Origin: an uncultured Clostridia bacterium
GTDB taxonomy: Bacteria > Bacillota > Clostridia > Oscillospirales > CAG-272
Length of the DNA stretch: 8,655 nucleotides
Direction of reading: 5' to 3'
Assembly: GCA_937898155.1 (NCBI GenBank)
Contig: CALEJO010000075.1
Span: 1-8,655, forward strand
The notes beneath the pieces were generated by a model that had not been told where the DNA came from, made no database searches, and saw only the letters and a list, made by a program, of their open reading frames with translations. This document shows positions 1-6,667 of this stretch, in pieces; positions within the stretch are counted from its first letter, which is position 1; the number at the start of each line of letters is the position of its first letter. A program made the position numbers and the translations under genes.

Positions 1-2007
1 GGTATTTGACTCAAACCATGCAGCATCTTTTATGCCACGGGCTATTGCAGTCTGCTTAACCCAGTTCATGGCTATCTGAGCACTTTCCTTCATTACATCG
101 CCTAAGTTACCCGTGAGGGTTAGGGTAGGCTGCTTAGCCGGACTTAAACTGGTCTCTATGAAGAGAATCTCTCCTCCTACCTGTGTCCATGCCAAACCGG
201 TAACTACGCCAACGTACTTATTATTCTCATACTGATCGCGTGAGAAGCGTTTTTGACCTAAGTACTGCACCAGGTCATCACGAGTCACAGATGCATTATA
301 AGTTTCGTCTAATGCTATCTTAGTCACCACTTTACGGCAAACGGTCGCGATTTGACGCTCTAATGAACGCACACCGGACTCGCGTGTGTAATCATCAATA
401 AGGTGTTCTATGATTTCTTTTTTCAGTTTTAACTGACTTGCACTTAAACCATGATCCTCCAGTTCCTTGGGAATAAGATGACGCTTGGCAATCTCTACTT
501 TTTCCTCAATCAAATATCCCGTCATCTCAATCAACTCCATACGGTCCAGGAGAGGACGAGGAATGGAATCCAGCGTATTGGCCGTAGCGATGAAGAGCGA
601 CTTGGAAAGGTCGTAGTCCAAGTCGAGGTAATTGTCATGGAAGGCGTTGTTCTGTTCTGGGTCAAGCACTTCCAAAAGGGCCGATGTAGGGTCGCCATTG
701 TGCGACATACCCTGCACCTTGTCAATCTCGTCAAGCACCATGAGGGGATTTGAGCTCTTTGCAATCTTCAGCCCGTTTATGATTCTGCCGGGCATTGCGC
801 CGATATAGGTCTTGCGGTGTCCGCGAATTTCGGCTTCGTCATGGACGCCGCCGAGAGAAATGCGGACAAGATTGCGGTTTACCGCCCTTGCAATGCTCAG
901 CGCAATGCTGGTTTTGCCCGTTCCGGGAGGGCCCACGAGGCAGAGAATCTGTCCGCGAAGCTCGGGATTCAGTTTGAGCGCCGCCAGATATTCGAGGATG
1001 CGCTCCTTCACCTTGGTCAGCCCGTCGTGGTCTGCGTCGAGGATGCGTTTCACCTCATCAATGTCGAGCCGCTCTTTTGTCGACTCACAGAACGGCACTT
1101 CCAGCACCGTTTCGATATAACTGCGGGAGACCGTGTTTTCCGCCGAGCCGAACGGCATTTTGGCGAGACGCTTGATCTCCTTGTTCAGCACTTTTTTGAT
1201 CTCTTCGGGATAATTCCCTTTTTTCACGCGGTCGGCGTATTCTTTGATGTCGTCGTCCTCGTATTCCTCGTCCTCGCCGAGCTCCTCGCGAATCACGCGC
1301 ATCTGCTCCCGCAGATAATAGTCGCGCTGGCTCTTTTTCATACGGTCATCGACCTCGCGCTTGATTGCGGCACTTTCTTCGAGAATGCTCTTTTCCGTTT
1401 CGAGCATCGAGATCAGCTTGCCCGCGCGGACGACCGGTGAGAATTCTTCGAGAATCTGCTGTTTGTCCTCCGGCTCCGGCAAAAGGTTTTCCGCCGCGAA
1501 ATCGCACGCCTGCCCGAGATCGCGGATCCCCTCAAACAGGAAACGAAATTCTTTCGAGAGCTTCGGCGAAAATTTTGAGAAGCCGGCGATCACGGCTTTC
1601 AGCTCGCGCAACAGCGCGCGGGAACGCAGTTCCGTGCCCGACTCGATCACGATCTTTTCAAAGACGTCCGCCGTCGGCGCTTTCTCGTCGTGGAAGCCCG
1701 AGATCACGGCGCGATTCTGCGGCTCGACGATCACGCGAAAGAGCCCGCTCTGCGTTTTCACGACCTGCTTGACGCGCGCGATCACGCCGACCGAATAGAC
1801 GCCGTTAAGGTCGGTCGCGTCCTCGAACGGGTTCTTCTGACACACGAGGAAGATCGGCAAATTCTCTTTCACCGCCGCCTCGAACGCCCGCTTTGCCGGA
1901 CCTTTGTCCATATCTATCGTCATCGGGATCCCCGGGAACGCGACGATTCTGCGAAGCGCCGCACAAGGGATCGTGTGTTTTTTCATGCTTTCTGTGGTGG
2001 TTGCCAT
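1..2007 (-). CDS. lon: ATP-dependent Lon protease (endopeptidase La), partial, mosaic
   Basis: Lon is a cytoplasmic AAA+ serine protease that degrades misfolded and regulatory proteins. I read an uninterrupted frame of 669 codons from ATG at 2007 to the window edge. GGAGG lies 11 bases upstream of that ATG. An N-terminal substrate-binding domain covers about residues 12-200, followed by a charged helical linker. Walker A is GPPGTGKT at residues 359-366 and Walker B is LDEID at 425-429. The sensor and lid region follows, then the start of the protease domain (GVVTGLAWTQVGGEILF). The frame ends roughly 15 residues before the expected catalytic serine, so the Ser-Lys dyad is outside the window. 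The N-terminal half looks clostridial, with coding GC near 57%. From about residue 430 onward the protein is Bacteroidota-like (VQGMSHNGDPTSALLEVLD, FHDNYLDLDYDLSK, LFIETSLS) and the DNA drops to about 40-48% GC. Identity as Lon is certain; whether the joined gene exists in one genome is not. Confidence 0.95.
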   Translation of the reverse strand, partial: MATTTESMKKHTIPCAALRRIVAFPGIPMTIDMDKGPAKRAFEAAVKENLPIFLVCQKNPFEDATDLNGVYSVGVIARVKQVVKTQSGLFRVIVEPQNRAVISGFHDEKAPTADVFEKIVIESGTELRSRALLRELKAVIAGFSKFSPKLSKEFRFLFEGIRDLGQACDFAAENLLPEPEDKQQILEEFSPVVRAGKLISMLETEKSILEESAAIKREVDDRMKKSQRDYYLREQMRVIREELGEDEEYEDDDIKEYADRVKKGNYPEEIKKVLNKEIKRLAKMPFGSAENTVSRSYIETVLEVPFCESTKERLDIDEVKRILDADHDGLTKVKERILEYLAALKLNPELRGQILCLVGPPGTGKTSIALSIARAVNRNLVRISLGGVHDEAEIRGHRKTYIGAMPGRIINGLKIAKSSNPLMVLDEIDKVQGMSHNGDPTSALLEVLDPEQNNAFHDNYLDLDYDLSKSLFIATANTLDSIPRPLLDRMELIEMTGYLIEEKVEIAKRHLIPKELEDHGLSASQLKLKKEIIEHLIDDYTRESGVRSLERQIATVCRKVVTKIALDETYNASVTRDDLVQYLGQKRFSRDQYENNKYVGVVTGLAWTQVGGEILFIETSLSPAKQPTLTLTGNLGDVMKESAQIAMNWVKQTAIARGIKDAAWFESNT
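640..780. other. Composition and taxonomy switch point inside lon
   Basis: The clostridial-type and Bacteroidota-type halves of lon meet in or near the Walker B segment, among the best conserved parts of the gene. Protein on the high-coordinate side reads like clostridial Lon up to about NPLMVLDEID. Protein on the low-coordinate side is Prevotella-like from about KVQGMSHNGDP. The frame is preserved across the join, as expected for either homologous recombination or an assembler switching genomes at a shared stretch. The limits given are approximate. Confidence 0.6.
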
Positions 2008-2100
2008 GGTATCTGTTTCCTCCGGAAAATACATCGGGATTGCGCATCGGGGCGCCGCGTGCCCGAACTGGTTTTTGACATATAGCCCCTTATTTTATTT

Positions 2101-2129
2101 ATTATATCATAACTTTTTATCAATTTCCA
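2101..2129 (-). promoter_or_regulatory. Putative sigma-A promoter of lon
   Basis: On the minus strand a perfect TATAAT (-10) sits at 2106-2101. TGGAAA (4 of 6 matches to TTGACA) lies 17 bases upstream at 2129-2124. The predicted start near 2094 leaves an untranslated leader of about 87 bases before the lon ATG. I found no CIRCE repeat (HrcA site) and no convincing CtsR tandem repeat, so heat-shock control is not visible. Confidence 0.6.
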
Positions 2130-2160
2130 CTCTTTTTATAAATTTAGTGTGAATTTTCGC

Positions 2161-2193
2161 ATAAAAACAAGACCGCCGAGCGGCGGTCTTGTG
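2161..2193 (-). terminator. Rho-independent terminator of the lipoprotein gene
   Basis: A perfect 11-base-pair stem (ACAAGACCGCC with GGCGGTCTTGT, loop of 4) is followed on the minus strand by a run of T. It starts 17 bases after the lipoprotein stop codon and ends before the lon promoter, so the lipoprotein gene and lon are separate transcription units. Confidence 0.9.
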
Positions 2194-2209
2194 TCCTGTC
2201 AAATGTTGA

Positions 2210-3626
2210 TTAGTCTTTTTGCGGAATTTCGGGAGCGCCGACGATGCGGTCGAGCAGGAAGTCGGTGAGCTTCGCGCGTAAGAACGTCATTCTCAGAATG
2301 GCTTCGCTGTATTCTTCCTCGACGTCTCTCGTCGTGATTTCGCTTCCGTAATAGGTGGAATATTCCTCCGCGAGCGCTTTCAGGTCTTTGTCATAATCCT
2401 CGCCGGTATAAGTGAGGTCGAGCGCTTTCTTCGCGGCGACGCAAACCATATACGAGAACGCGGATTTCTTCGCGTTTTCCGTGATATAAAGCTGATCGCT
2501 TCCGTCCGGATAGAGCGTTTCTCTCATTTCCGCTTTGGAATAGGACTGACCGATCGAAGCGTAATACGAAACGGCGGCAGAAACGTTCTTTTTCACAAGG
2601 CCGGAATAGACGCTTTCAAACTCTGCGAGGAGCTTTTCGGGATAGCTGATCAGCTCGGAGCGATCCTCGACGAATTGGAAGAGGCAATATTCGGCAAAGC
2701 ACTGCACGCGGAGCACGTATTTCAGTTCCCACATATCGTTCAGTCCGGTGTAATCTTGGATCAGTGTGTCGTCGTTATAGACATCCTTGACCTTGATCGC
2801 GTAGGTGGCTTCCTTGCCGGCGTAATCCGCTTCCGCGTAATCGGCGGGAAGCGTCATCGTGATCTCGAATTCTTCGCCGTTCTGATGTCCGACGAGCTTT
2901 GCTTCAAGGTCTGCGCCGAACGTGCCGGAGCCGATCACGACCACGCAGTTCGTGCCGGAGCCGATCTTGGTTTCGCCGCAGGTCAGCGTATACTGGAACG
3001 TGACGGTGTCGCCGTCCTCAATCTCGTCCTTGCTGGTCGAGACCGCATTATAGAACGAAAGCAGACGGTCGGCGATATAGCCGTCCGTATAAACAGCGGG
3101 AAGCACCTTTTTCACCGTGATGGTAAAGCGGACGGTCTTGCCCGCCACCTCGGTCGTTTCGCACGTTTCCGGAACCGTCATCGTGAACGAAAACGCCTTG
3201 TCCGGCGTCACGAGACGCTGGTCGGTCGATGTTTCGGAGGCATCCTCGACGTTATAGGAAAACGCCTGATCGAAGAGGTGATTTTCTTCCTTGCGGAACA
3301 TCTCATACCCTTTCACGAGGTCGGCGTCGGTGTCGTGCGTCCACGGCGCAAAGGTCGTGGCGATGCCGTCTTCCCCAACGATTTCCGTTTTCAGCAGAAA
3401 ATCCACGGTATAGCCCGTCGTCGGATAGAAGTTCTCCGCGTCTGCCGAGAGCTCTTCACGATACGCTTCGTAGCGCTCGCAAATTTCATCGTAAGAAAAA
3501 CTCGTCATATCGCCGAGCTTGATATACGCGCCGAGGTCTTCGTTCTCGATGTCGAATTTCCCGCAGGACGTCATGAGACACGCGACCATCGTCAGCGCCA
3601 AAAGCAAACATAAAACTTTTTTCATA
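2210..3626 (-). CDS. Lipoprotein with trigger-factor/FKBP-like PPIase domain
   Basis: Predicted 471-residue exported lipoprotein, probably a membrane-anchored peptidyl-prolyl isomerase or chaperone acting outside the cytoplasm. A basic start (MKK), a hydrophobic stretch and a lipobox ending at Cys21 (LMTSC) give a type II signal peptide. Residues about 203-283 match the FKBP domain of trigger factor: GDTVTFQYT, IGSGTFGADLEAKLVG, then FEITMTLPADYAEADYAGKEATYAIKVKDV. Residues about 70-175 carry a second, degenerate copy, clearest at FSFTMTVPETCETTEVAGKTVRFTITVKKV. Residues 284-471 are helical and end like a trigger factor C-terminal arm (LRAKLTDFLLDRIV). The ribosome-binding N-terminal domain of true trigger factor is absent, so this is not tig itself. 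I chose ATG at 3626 because GGGGGA lies just upstream; the in-frame TTG at 3637 overlaps that site. In many clostridia tig lies near clpP, clpX and lon; an exported relative next to lon may be coincidence. Confidence 0.8.
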
Positions 3627-3658
3627 GGTTCCCCCAACTTTTTTCAATTTTCTTCAAT

Positions 3659-3687
3659 ATAGTATCACATTTTTTTGCAAAAATCAA
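3659..3687 (-). promoter_or_regulatory. Putative sigma-A promoter of the lipoprotein gene
   Basis: On the minus strand TTGATT (-35, 3687-3682) is followed by a 17-base spacer and TACTAT (-10, 3664-3659). The predicted start is about 25 bases upstream of the lipoprotein ATG at 3626. The surrounding sequence is A/T-rich. Confidence 0.6.
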
Positions 3688-3700
3688 CCTTTTTTCTCCG

Positions 3701-3722
3701 AAAAAATGACTGAGTCGTCATT
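3701..3722 (-). terminator. Terminator of the lexA / TIM-barrel unit
   Basis: On the minus strand, right after the TAA stop of the TIM-barrel gene, AATGAC and GTCATT form a 6-base-pair stem with a 6-base loop, followed by a T run. The stem is short and A/T-rich, so it may be only moderately efficient, but its placement fits the end of the two-gene unit. Confidence 0.6.
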
Positions 3723-3724
3723 CT

Positions 3725-4558
3725 TTACGGATTATTCACGGATTTCATCGTCCGATAAAGAAAATCCATCGACCGATTCAGCGTGTCGAGATGGATCACG
3801 CCGTCTGCCGAGAGCGCCGGCGATTCGAGCGCGACGGTGCCCCCGTGATAGCGCGCAAGCGCCGACAGCAGCGCGGGAATGTCCGCGATGCCCTCCCCCG
3901 GTTGCACAATCGGGCGCGTGACGCCCCACATATTCGGCGCCGTCTGCCCGATGTGGTCGCTGATATGCAGATGCGAAACGCGCGTCTGCCAAAGATCGCT
4001 TTCGTAAAAGCGATCACATTCGCCCAGAAAAGAGCCGTGGCGCAAATCGAAAATGAACGACGCGCCCGGATAGCGCGCGGCGATCTCCGTCGCGCCGTCA
4101 AACGGCGACGGCGCACGGCACGGCACGTTTTCCACGAGAAGCGCGACGCCGCGCGTGTCGAAAATCTCGTAAAGCGGCGTCAGTCCGTCGATCGCGCGGC
4201 GGACGTGCGCTTCGTCAAATCGCCCGTCCCACAAATGAAAAATCGCCTTTTTCGCGCCGATCGCGCGCGCCATCTCCGCGCTCTCCGTCATCGCGCATAG
4301 TCCCGCGCGATACTCGTCTTCGTCGCCGAGAAAAAGCGCCGCGCCGACATCCTTTTCGATATGAAGCGTCGGCGTGCGAACGCCCGCCGCTTCCAGCTCG
4401 TGCGCGATGCGCAGAAGCGAGCCGTCCCACGCTTTCAGCATCATCAGTTCAAACCCGTCCGCGCGGATCTCCCGATGCGTCTCGATGATCTTCCGGTAGT
4501 CGTATCCGTTCGCCCGCCCGATAAACGTGCCCGTCGAACACAGAATCTCGTTTTCCAT
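3725..4558 (-). CDS. Xylose isomerase-like TIM-barrel protein, coupled to lexA
   Basis: A 277-residue protein of the xylose isomerase-like TIM-barrel superfamily (AP endonuclease family 2 fold), which includes sugar isomerases, epimerases and endonuclease IV. Candidate metal or catalytic residues fall at the ends of predicted strands: Glu37 (GFELMM), His66 (LHIEK), His108 (IFHLWDG), Glu143 (LLVENVP), Asp171 and His174 (FDLRHG), His198 (LHISDH) and Glu245 (VALESP). This fits a metal-dependent enzyme, but I cannot tell a sugar enzyme from a DNA repair nuclease. It has no signal peptide or membrane segment. The ATG is one base after the lexA stop (TGAGATG) and no Shine-Dalgarno sequence precedes it, so translation probably depends on ribosomes finishing lexA. 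Position in the lexA transcript predicts damage-inducible expression. Confidence 0.8.
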   Translation of the reverse strand: MENEILCSTGTFIGRANGYDYRKIIETHREIRADGFELMMLKAWDGSLLRIAHELEAAGVRTPTLHIEKDVGAALFLGDEDEYRAGLCAMTESAEMARAIGAKKAIFHLWDGRFDEAHVRRAIDGLTPLYEIFDTRGVALLVENVPCRAPSPFDGATEIAARYPGASFIFDLRHGSFLGECDRFYESDLWQTRVSHLHISDHIGQTAPNMWGVTRPIVQPGEGIADIPALLSALARYHGGTVALESPALSADGVIHLDTLNRSMDFLYRTMKSVNNP

Positions 4559-4559
4559 C

Positions 4560-5159
4560 TCAATAATAGCGAATCACCGCGATCACCTTTCCCAAAATGT
4601 AAACCTCGCTCGCGATGATCGGCTTCATTTTGCGGTTTTCGGGTTGCAGACGAAACACGCCGTTTTCCCGATAGAATGTCTTGACGGTCGCCTCGTCGTC
4701 GATCAACACGACCGCGATCTCTCCGTTTTCGACGTAGCTTGTGCGGCTGACGATCACGCAATCCCCGTCGAGAATGCCCGCCTCGATCATGCTTTCGCCC
4801 TTGATCCGAAGCGCGAACAGCTCCCCGCGCACAATGCCGCGCGGCGGCGCGAACTCGATATACCCGTCGAGGTTTTCCGTGGCAAGGATCGGAAGTCCCG
4901 CCGCGACCTGCCCGACGATCGGCACTTTGACCGACGAGGATGCCGCGGAAGCGTCCAGCCGGAGCGTGCGGCTTTTCCCGTGATCCTTGGACAAAAAGCC
5001 CTTCTCTTCCAGTCGGTTCAGATACGCGTGAACGGTCGCCGTGCTTTTGATCCCGAGGGCGTTCTGGATGTCGCGCACCGAGGGAGAATAGCCGCTTTTC
5101 TGGGTGGATTCCCGAATATACTGCAACATCTCCGCTTCGCGTTCGGTGAGTTGTTCCAT
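4560..5159 (-). CDS. lexA: LexA SOS repressor
   Basis: LexA represses SOS genes until RecA filaments trigger its self-cleavage. The 199-residue protein has the normal length and layout. The N-terminal winged-helix DNA-binding domain covers residues 1-68 (LTEREAEML, YSPSVRDIQNALGIKSTATV). The scissile Ala87-Gly88 lies in VGQVAAGLP. The S24-family catalytic pair is Ser123 (KGESM, where many LexA proteins have GDSM) and Lys160 (TVKTF). All residues needed for autocleavage are present. I chose ATG at 5159 because GGCGGAG lies a few bases upstream and the protein then starts at MEQLTERE, as in the family. The longer in-frame reading to 5243 would run through the promoter. A strong promoter and SOS-box-like sites upstream indicate autoregulation. 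The next gene starts one base after the stop. Confidence 0.96.
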   Translation of the reverse strand: MEQLTEREAEMLQYIRESTQKSGYSPSVRDIQNALGIKSTATVHAYLNRLEEKGFLSKDHGKSRTLRLDASAASSSVKVPIVGQVAAGLPILATENLDGYIEFAPPRGIVRGELFALRIKGESMIEAGILDGDCVIVSRTSYVENGEIAVVLIDDEATVKTFYRENGVFRLQPENRKMKPIIASEVYILGKVIAVIRYY

Positions 5160-5186
5160 GGTTTCTCCGCCTTTCCGTTCCAAAAC

Positions 5187-5200
5187 GGAACACTTGTTTT
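5187..5200. promoter_or_regulatory. SOS-box-like LexA operator, promoter-proximal
   Basis: GGAACACTTGTTTT resembles the Gram-positive LexA site CGAACRNRYGTTYG. It keeps the GAAC-N4-GTT core and has three mismatches. It lies just downstream of the predicted lexA transcription start (about 5208), where bound repressor would block transcription. It fits LexA autoregulation. Confidence 0.6.
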
Positions 5201-5214
5201 TCGCATTTTTTCTT

Positions 5215-5243
5215 ATTGTATCACAAAAAAACGATGTTGTCAA
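5215..5243 (-). promoter_or_regulatory. lexA promoter
   Basis: On the minus strand TTGACA (-35, 5243-5238) is separated by 17 bases from TACAAT (-10, 5220-5215), a near-consensus sigma-A promoter. It is flanked by two SOS-box-like sites, one overlapping the -35 and one in the leader. It should drive lexA and the coupled TIM-barrel gene. Confidence 0.85.
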
Positions 5244-5254
5244 ACTTTTGTTCG
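5241..5254. promoter_or_regulatory. Second SOS-box-like site overlapping the lexA -35
   Basis: CAAACTTTTGTTCG has a perfect GTTCG right half and a CAAAC left half (consensus CGAAC), with the core separated by four bases. It overlaps the -35 of the lexA promoter and is about 80 bases upstream of the divergent M14-family gene, so a repressor here could affect both directions. The A/T-rich setting means chance similarity is possible. Confidence 0.45.
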
Positions 5255-5334
5255 CTTTTTTTCAGAAAATTTCACGGACGTTTTTCCGCCCGCGGCATAT
5301 GATGAATCGAGAAAACGAAAAAGGAGGATGTGCC

Positions 5335-6243
5335 GTGTTCGCCGACGATGTTATCCCGACCTCCTACGCCCGTCTTGTCGCGTGTCTCGACCGACTCGCC
5401 ACGCGTTTTCCCGCGCTTTCGATTGGGAGCATCGGGCAAAGCGTGCTCGGGCGCGCCCTGCTTTTTGCACGCATTGGTACGGGCGAAAAAACGGTGCTGA
5501 TCGTCGGCTCGCATCACGGAAACGAATCCGCGACCGCCTCGCTTCTGCTCCGTTTTTTGGACCGGATCCTGATCGCAGCGGAAAGCGGCGTGCATCTTTG
5601 CGGCGGATTCGATCCCGCGCATCTGCTCCGGCATCGGACCGTTTATCTTTTGCCGATGCCGAATCCCGACGGCACGGACCTCGCGCTCGGCGGTGCCGAA
5701 ACGGCAGCGCCGCTCGGCGCGCGCGTGCTTGCCATGAACGGCGGCAACCGCAATTTTGCCGCGTGGTGCGCCAACGCGCGCGGCGTCGATCTTTGCCGCA
5801 ATTATTCGCCGGACTTCGAGCAAAAGAAAAAAGCCGCGCTGGCACAAAGCGTCTGCGGCGGCTGTTCTGTTTTATACGGAGGCGAATTTCCGGAAAGTGA
5901 GCCGGAAACGGCGGCGCTTTACCGGTTTGCCCGATTTCTCTTTCCGCGCGTTTCCCTTTCGCTCCGCACGGCGGGTGAACGCATCGACCGAAGCTGTCAC
6001 GGGCAATGCGCCGAGGGCGCGGAGCTGCTCGCGAGCTGTTTTGCGTCCGTGTCGGGCTATCGCGTGGCGACGGACGCCGACGGCGAGTCCGACGACGGAT
6101 TCCGCGACGAGTTGATCCGCGAGCTCGGGCTTCCCGCGTTCACGATCCTGTGCGGAAGCGGGCAAAACGAGGGCTCTTTCGGCGATTTATCGGAATCGGA
6201 CGAAAAAATCTTCCCGATTTTGCTGACGGCGATCGCTTTTTGA
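5335..6243 (+). CDS. M14 carboxypeptidase-family protein, probably catalytically inactive
   Basis: A 302-residue protein with the M14 zinc carboxypeptidase fold, the family of gamma-D-glutamyl-diaminopimelate peptidases and carboxypeptidase A. Two zinc ligands are kept in His61-Gly-Asn-Glu64 (SHHGNES), and the family motif NPDG is at 110-113. Other expected positions are changed. The substrate-binding Asn of the usual DLNRN is Cys154 (DLCRN). The third zinc ligand His, usually in SLHTQGE, is Arg211 (SLRTAGE). The catalytic Glu of the usual FTIELG is Leu272 (FTILCG). It is therefore probably a pseudoenzyme or binds rather than cuts. I chose GTG at 5335 because AAAGGAGG lies 7 bases upstream; longer readings would run back through the lexA promoter. 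No signal peptide or membrane segment is seen, so it is predicted cytoplasmic. The gene is divergent from lexA and convergent with ireB. No convincing plus-strand promoter is visible. Confidence 0.8.
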   Translation: MFADDVIPTSYARLVACLDRLATRFPALSIGSIGQSVLGRALLFARIGTGEKTVLIVGSHHGNESATASLLLRFLDRILIAAESGVHLCGGFDPAHLLRHRTVYLLPMPNPDGTDLALGGAETAAPLGARVLAMNGGNRNFAAWCANARGVDLCRNYSPDFEQKKKAALAQSVCGGCSVLYGGEFPESEPETAALYRFARFLFPRVSLSLRTAGERIDRSCHGQCAEGAELLASCFASVSGYRVATDADGESDDGFRDELIRELGLPAFTILCGSGQNEGSFGDLSESDEKIFPILLTAIAF

Positions 6244-6252
6244 AAAAAACAG

Positions 6253-6281
6253 TTGCAAAACGGGCAGACTTTCGCTATAAT
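6253..6281 (+). promoter_or_regulatory. Strong promoter directed antisense to ireB
   Basis: TTGCAA, a 17-base spacer and a perfect TATAAT lie in the gap between the M14-family stop and the ireB stop. The predicted start is about 6288, at the ireB stop codon, so a transcript would run antisense through all of ireB. It could continue as a long leader into the plus-strand gene at 6668. No open reading frame of its own follows directly. Confidence 0.6.
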
Positions 6282-6285
6282 AAAA

Positions 6286-6543
6286 TCAAGGTTGCAGATA
6301 ACTGCGGAGCATACTGCCGAGCAGCTCGTCCCGATCGATCTTGCGGATCAGACCTCTCGCGTTTTTGTAGTTCGTGATATAGGTCGGATCCTCGGAAAGA
6401 ATATAGCCGACGATCTGGTTGATCGGATTATATCCCTTTTCCTGCAACGCAGCATAGACCTCCTGCAAGATCAAACGGTTTTGTCTCTCCTTGTCCGTTT
6501 CGATGGAAAAGGTGATGGTTTGGTCATTGTTATAAAACGGCAT
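6286..6543 (-). CDS. ireB: IreB family regulatory phosphoprotein (UPF0297)
   Basis: An 85-residue cytoplasmic protein carrying the family signature KGYNPINQIVGY at residues 36-47 and a C-terminal ARGLIRKIDRDELL segment. In Enterococcus faecalis IreB is a substrate of the Ser/Thr kinase IreK, is phosphorylated on threonines near its N-terminus, and influences cephalosporin resistance. Thr9 and Thr11 in MPFYNNDQTITF are the natural candidates here. I chose ATG at 6543 because it gives the normal family length and follows AAAGGA on the minus strand; a reading from 6591 would run through the promoter. In many Bacillota this gene precedes ruvX and a UPF0473 gene, but here the downstream neighbour is a convergent M14-family gene, so ireB stands alone. 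No clear terminator follows. Confidence 0.93.
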   Translation of the reverse strand: MPFYNNDQTITFSIETDKERQNRLILQEVYAALQEKGYNPINQIVGYILSEDPTYITNYKNARGLIRKIDRDELLGSMLRSYLQP

Positions 6544-6579
6544 GGCACTGTTTCCTTTCCAAAACAAAAATCCACTTTT

Positions 6580-6608
6580 ATTGTAAACCATTTTCTATCT
6601 ATTTTCAA
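6580..6608 (-). promoter_or_regulatory. ireB promoter
   Basis: On the minus strand TTGAAA (-35, 6608-6603), a 17-base spacer and TACAAT (-10, 6585-6580) give a good sigma-A promoter. It starts transcription about 30 bases upstream of the ireB ATG. Confidence 0.75.
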
Positions 6609-6667
6609 CCTATTTTTGAGAAAAAACATATAAATTCGCGGATTCCCGCAAAAAAACGGAGGTCTTT

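Noticed and set aside
1..2007. A frameshift or premature stop in lon at the composition change
   Set aside because: I translated codon by codon from 2007 to 1 and found no stop and no frame change. The anomaly is a change of relatedness, not a break.
2075..2105. A plus-strand TTGACA with TATTAT near lon
   Set aside because: The spacer is 19 bases and no plus-strand gene follows. The -10 match on the opposite strand serves lon much better.
2675..3613. A 312-codon plus-strand reading frame opposite the lipoprotein gene
   Set aside because: It is antisense to a clearly recognisable lipoprotein and arises from GC-biased codon positions. Its translation is rich in Arg and His and resembles no family, and it has no ribosome binding site.
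2205..3637. TTG at 3637 as the start of the lipoprotein
   Set aside because: That codon overlaps the ribosome binding site, and a start at ATG 3626 gives a standard MKK signal peptide.
4527..5900. A 457-codon plus-strand reading frame spanning lexA antisense and part of the M14 gene
   Set aside because: It runs through the lexA promoter and SOS boxes and out of frame over the M14-family gene. Its translation is low-complexity Arg-rich sequence, typical of a shadow frame.
6244..6285. A bidirectional terminator between the convergent M14 and ireB genes
   Set aside because: Only a 6-base stem with a G-T pair can be drawn. The sequence is better explained by the TTGCAA-N17-TATAAT promoter.
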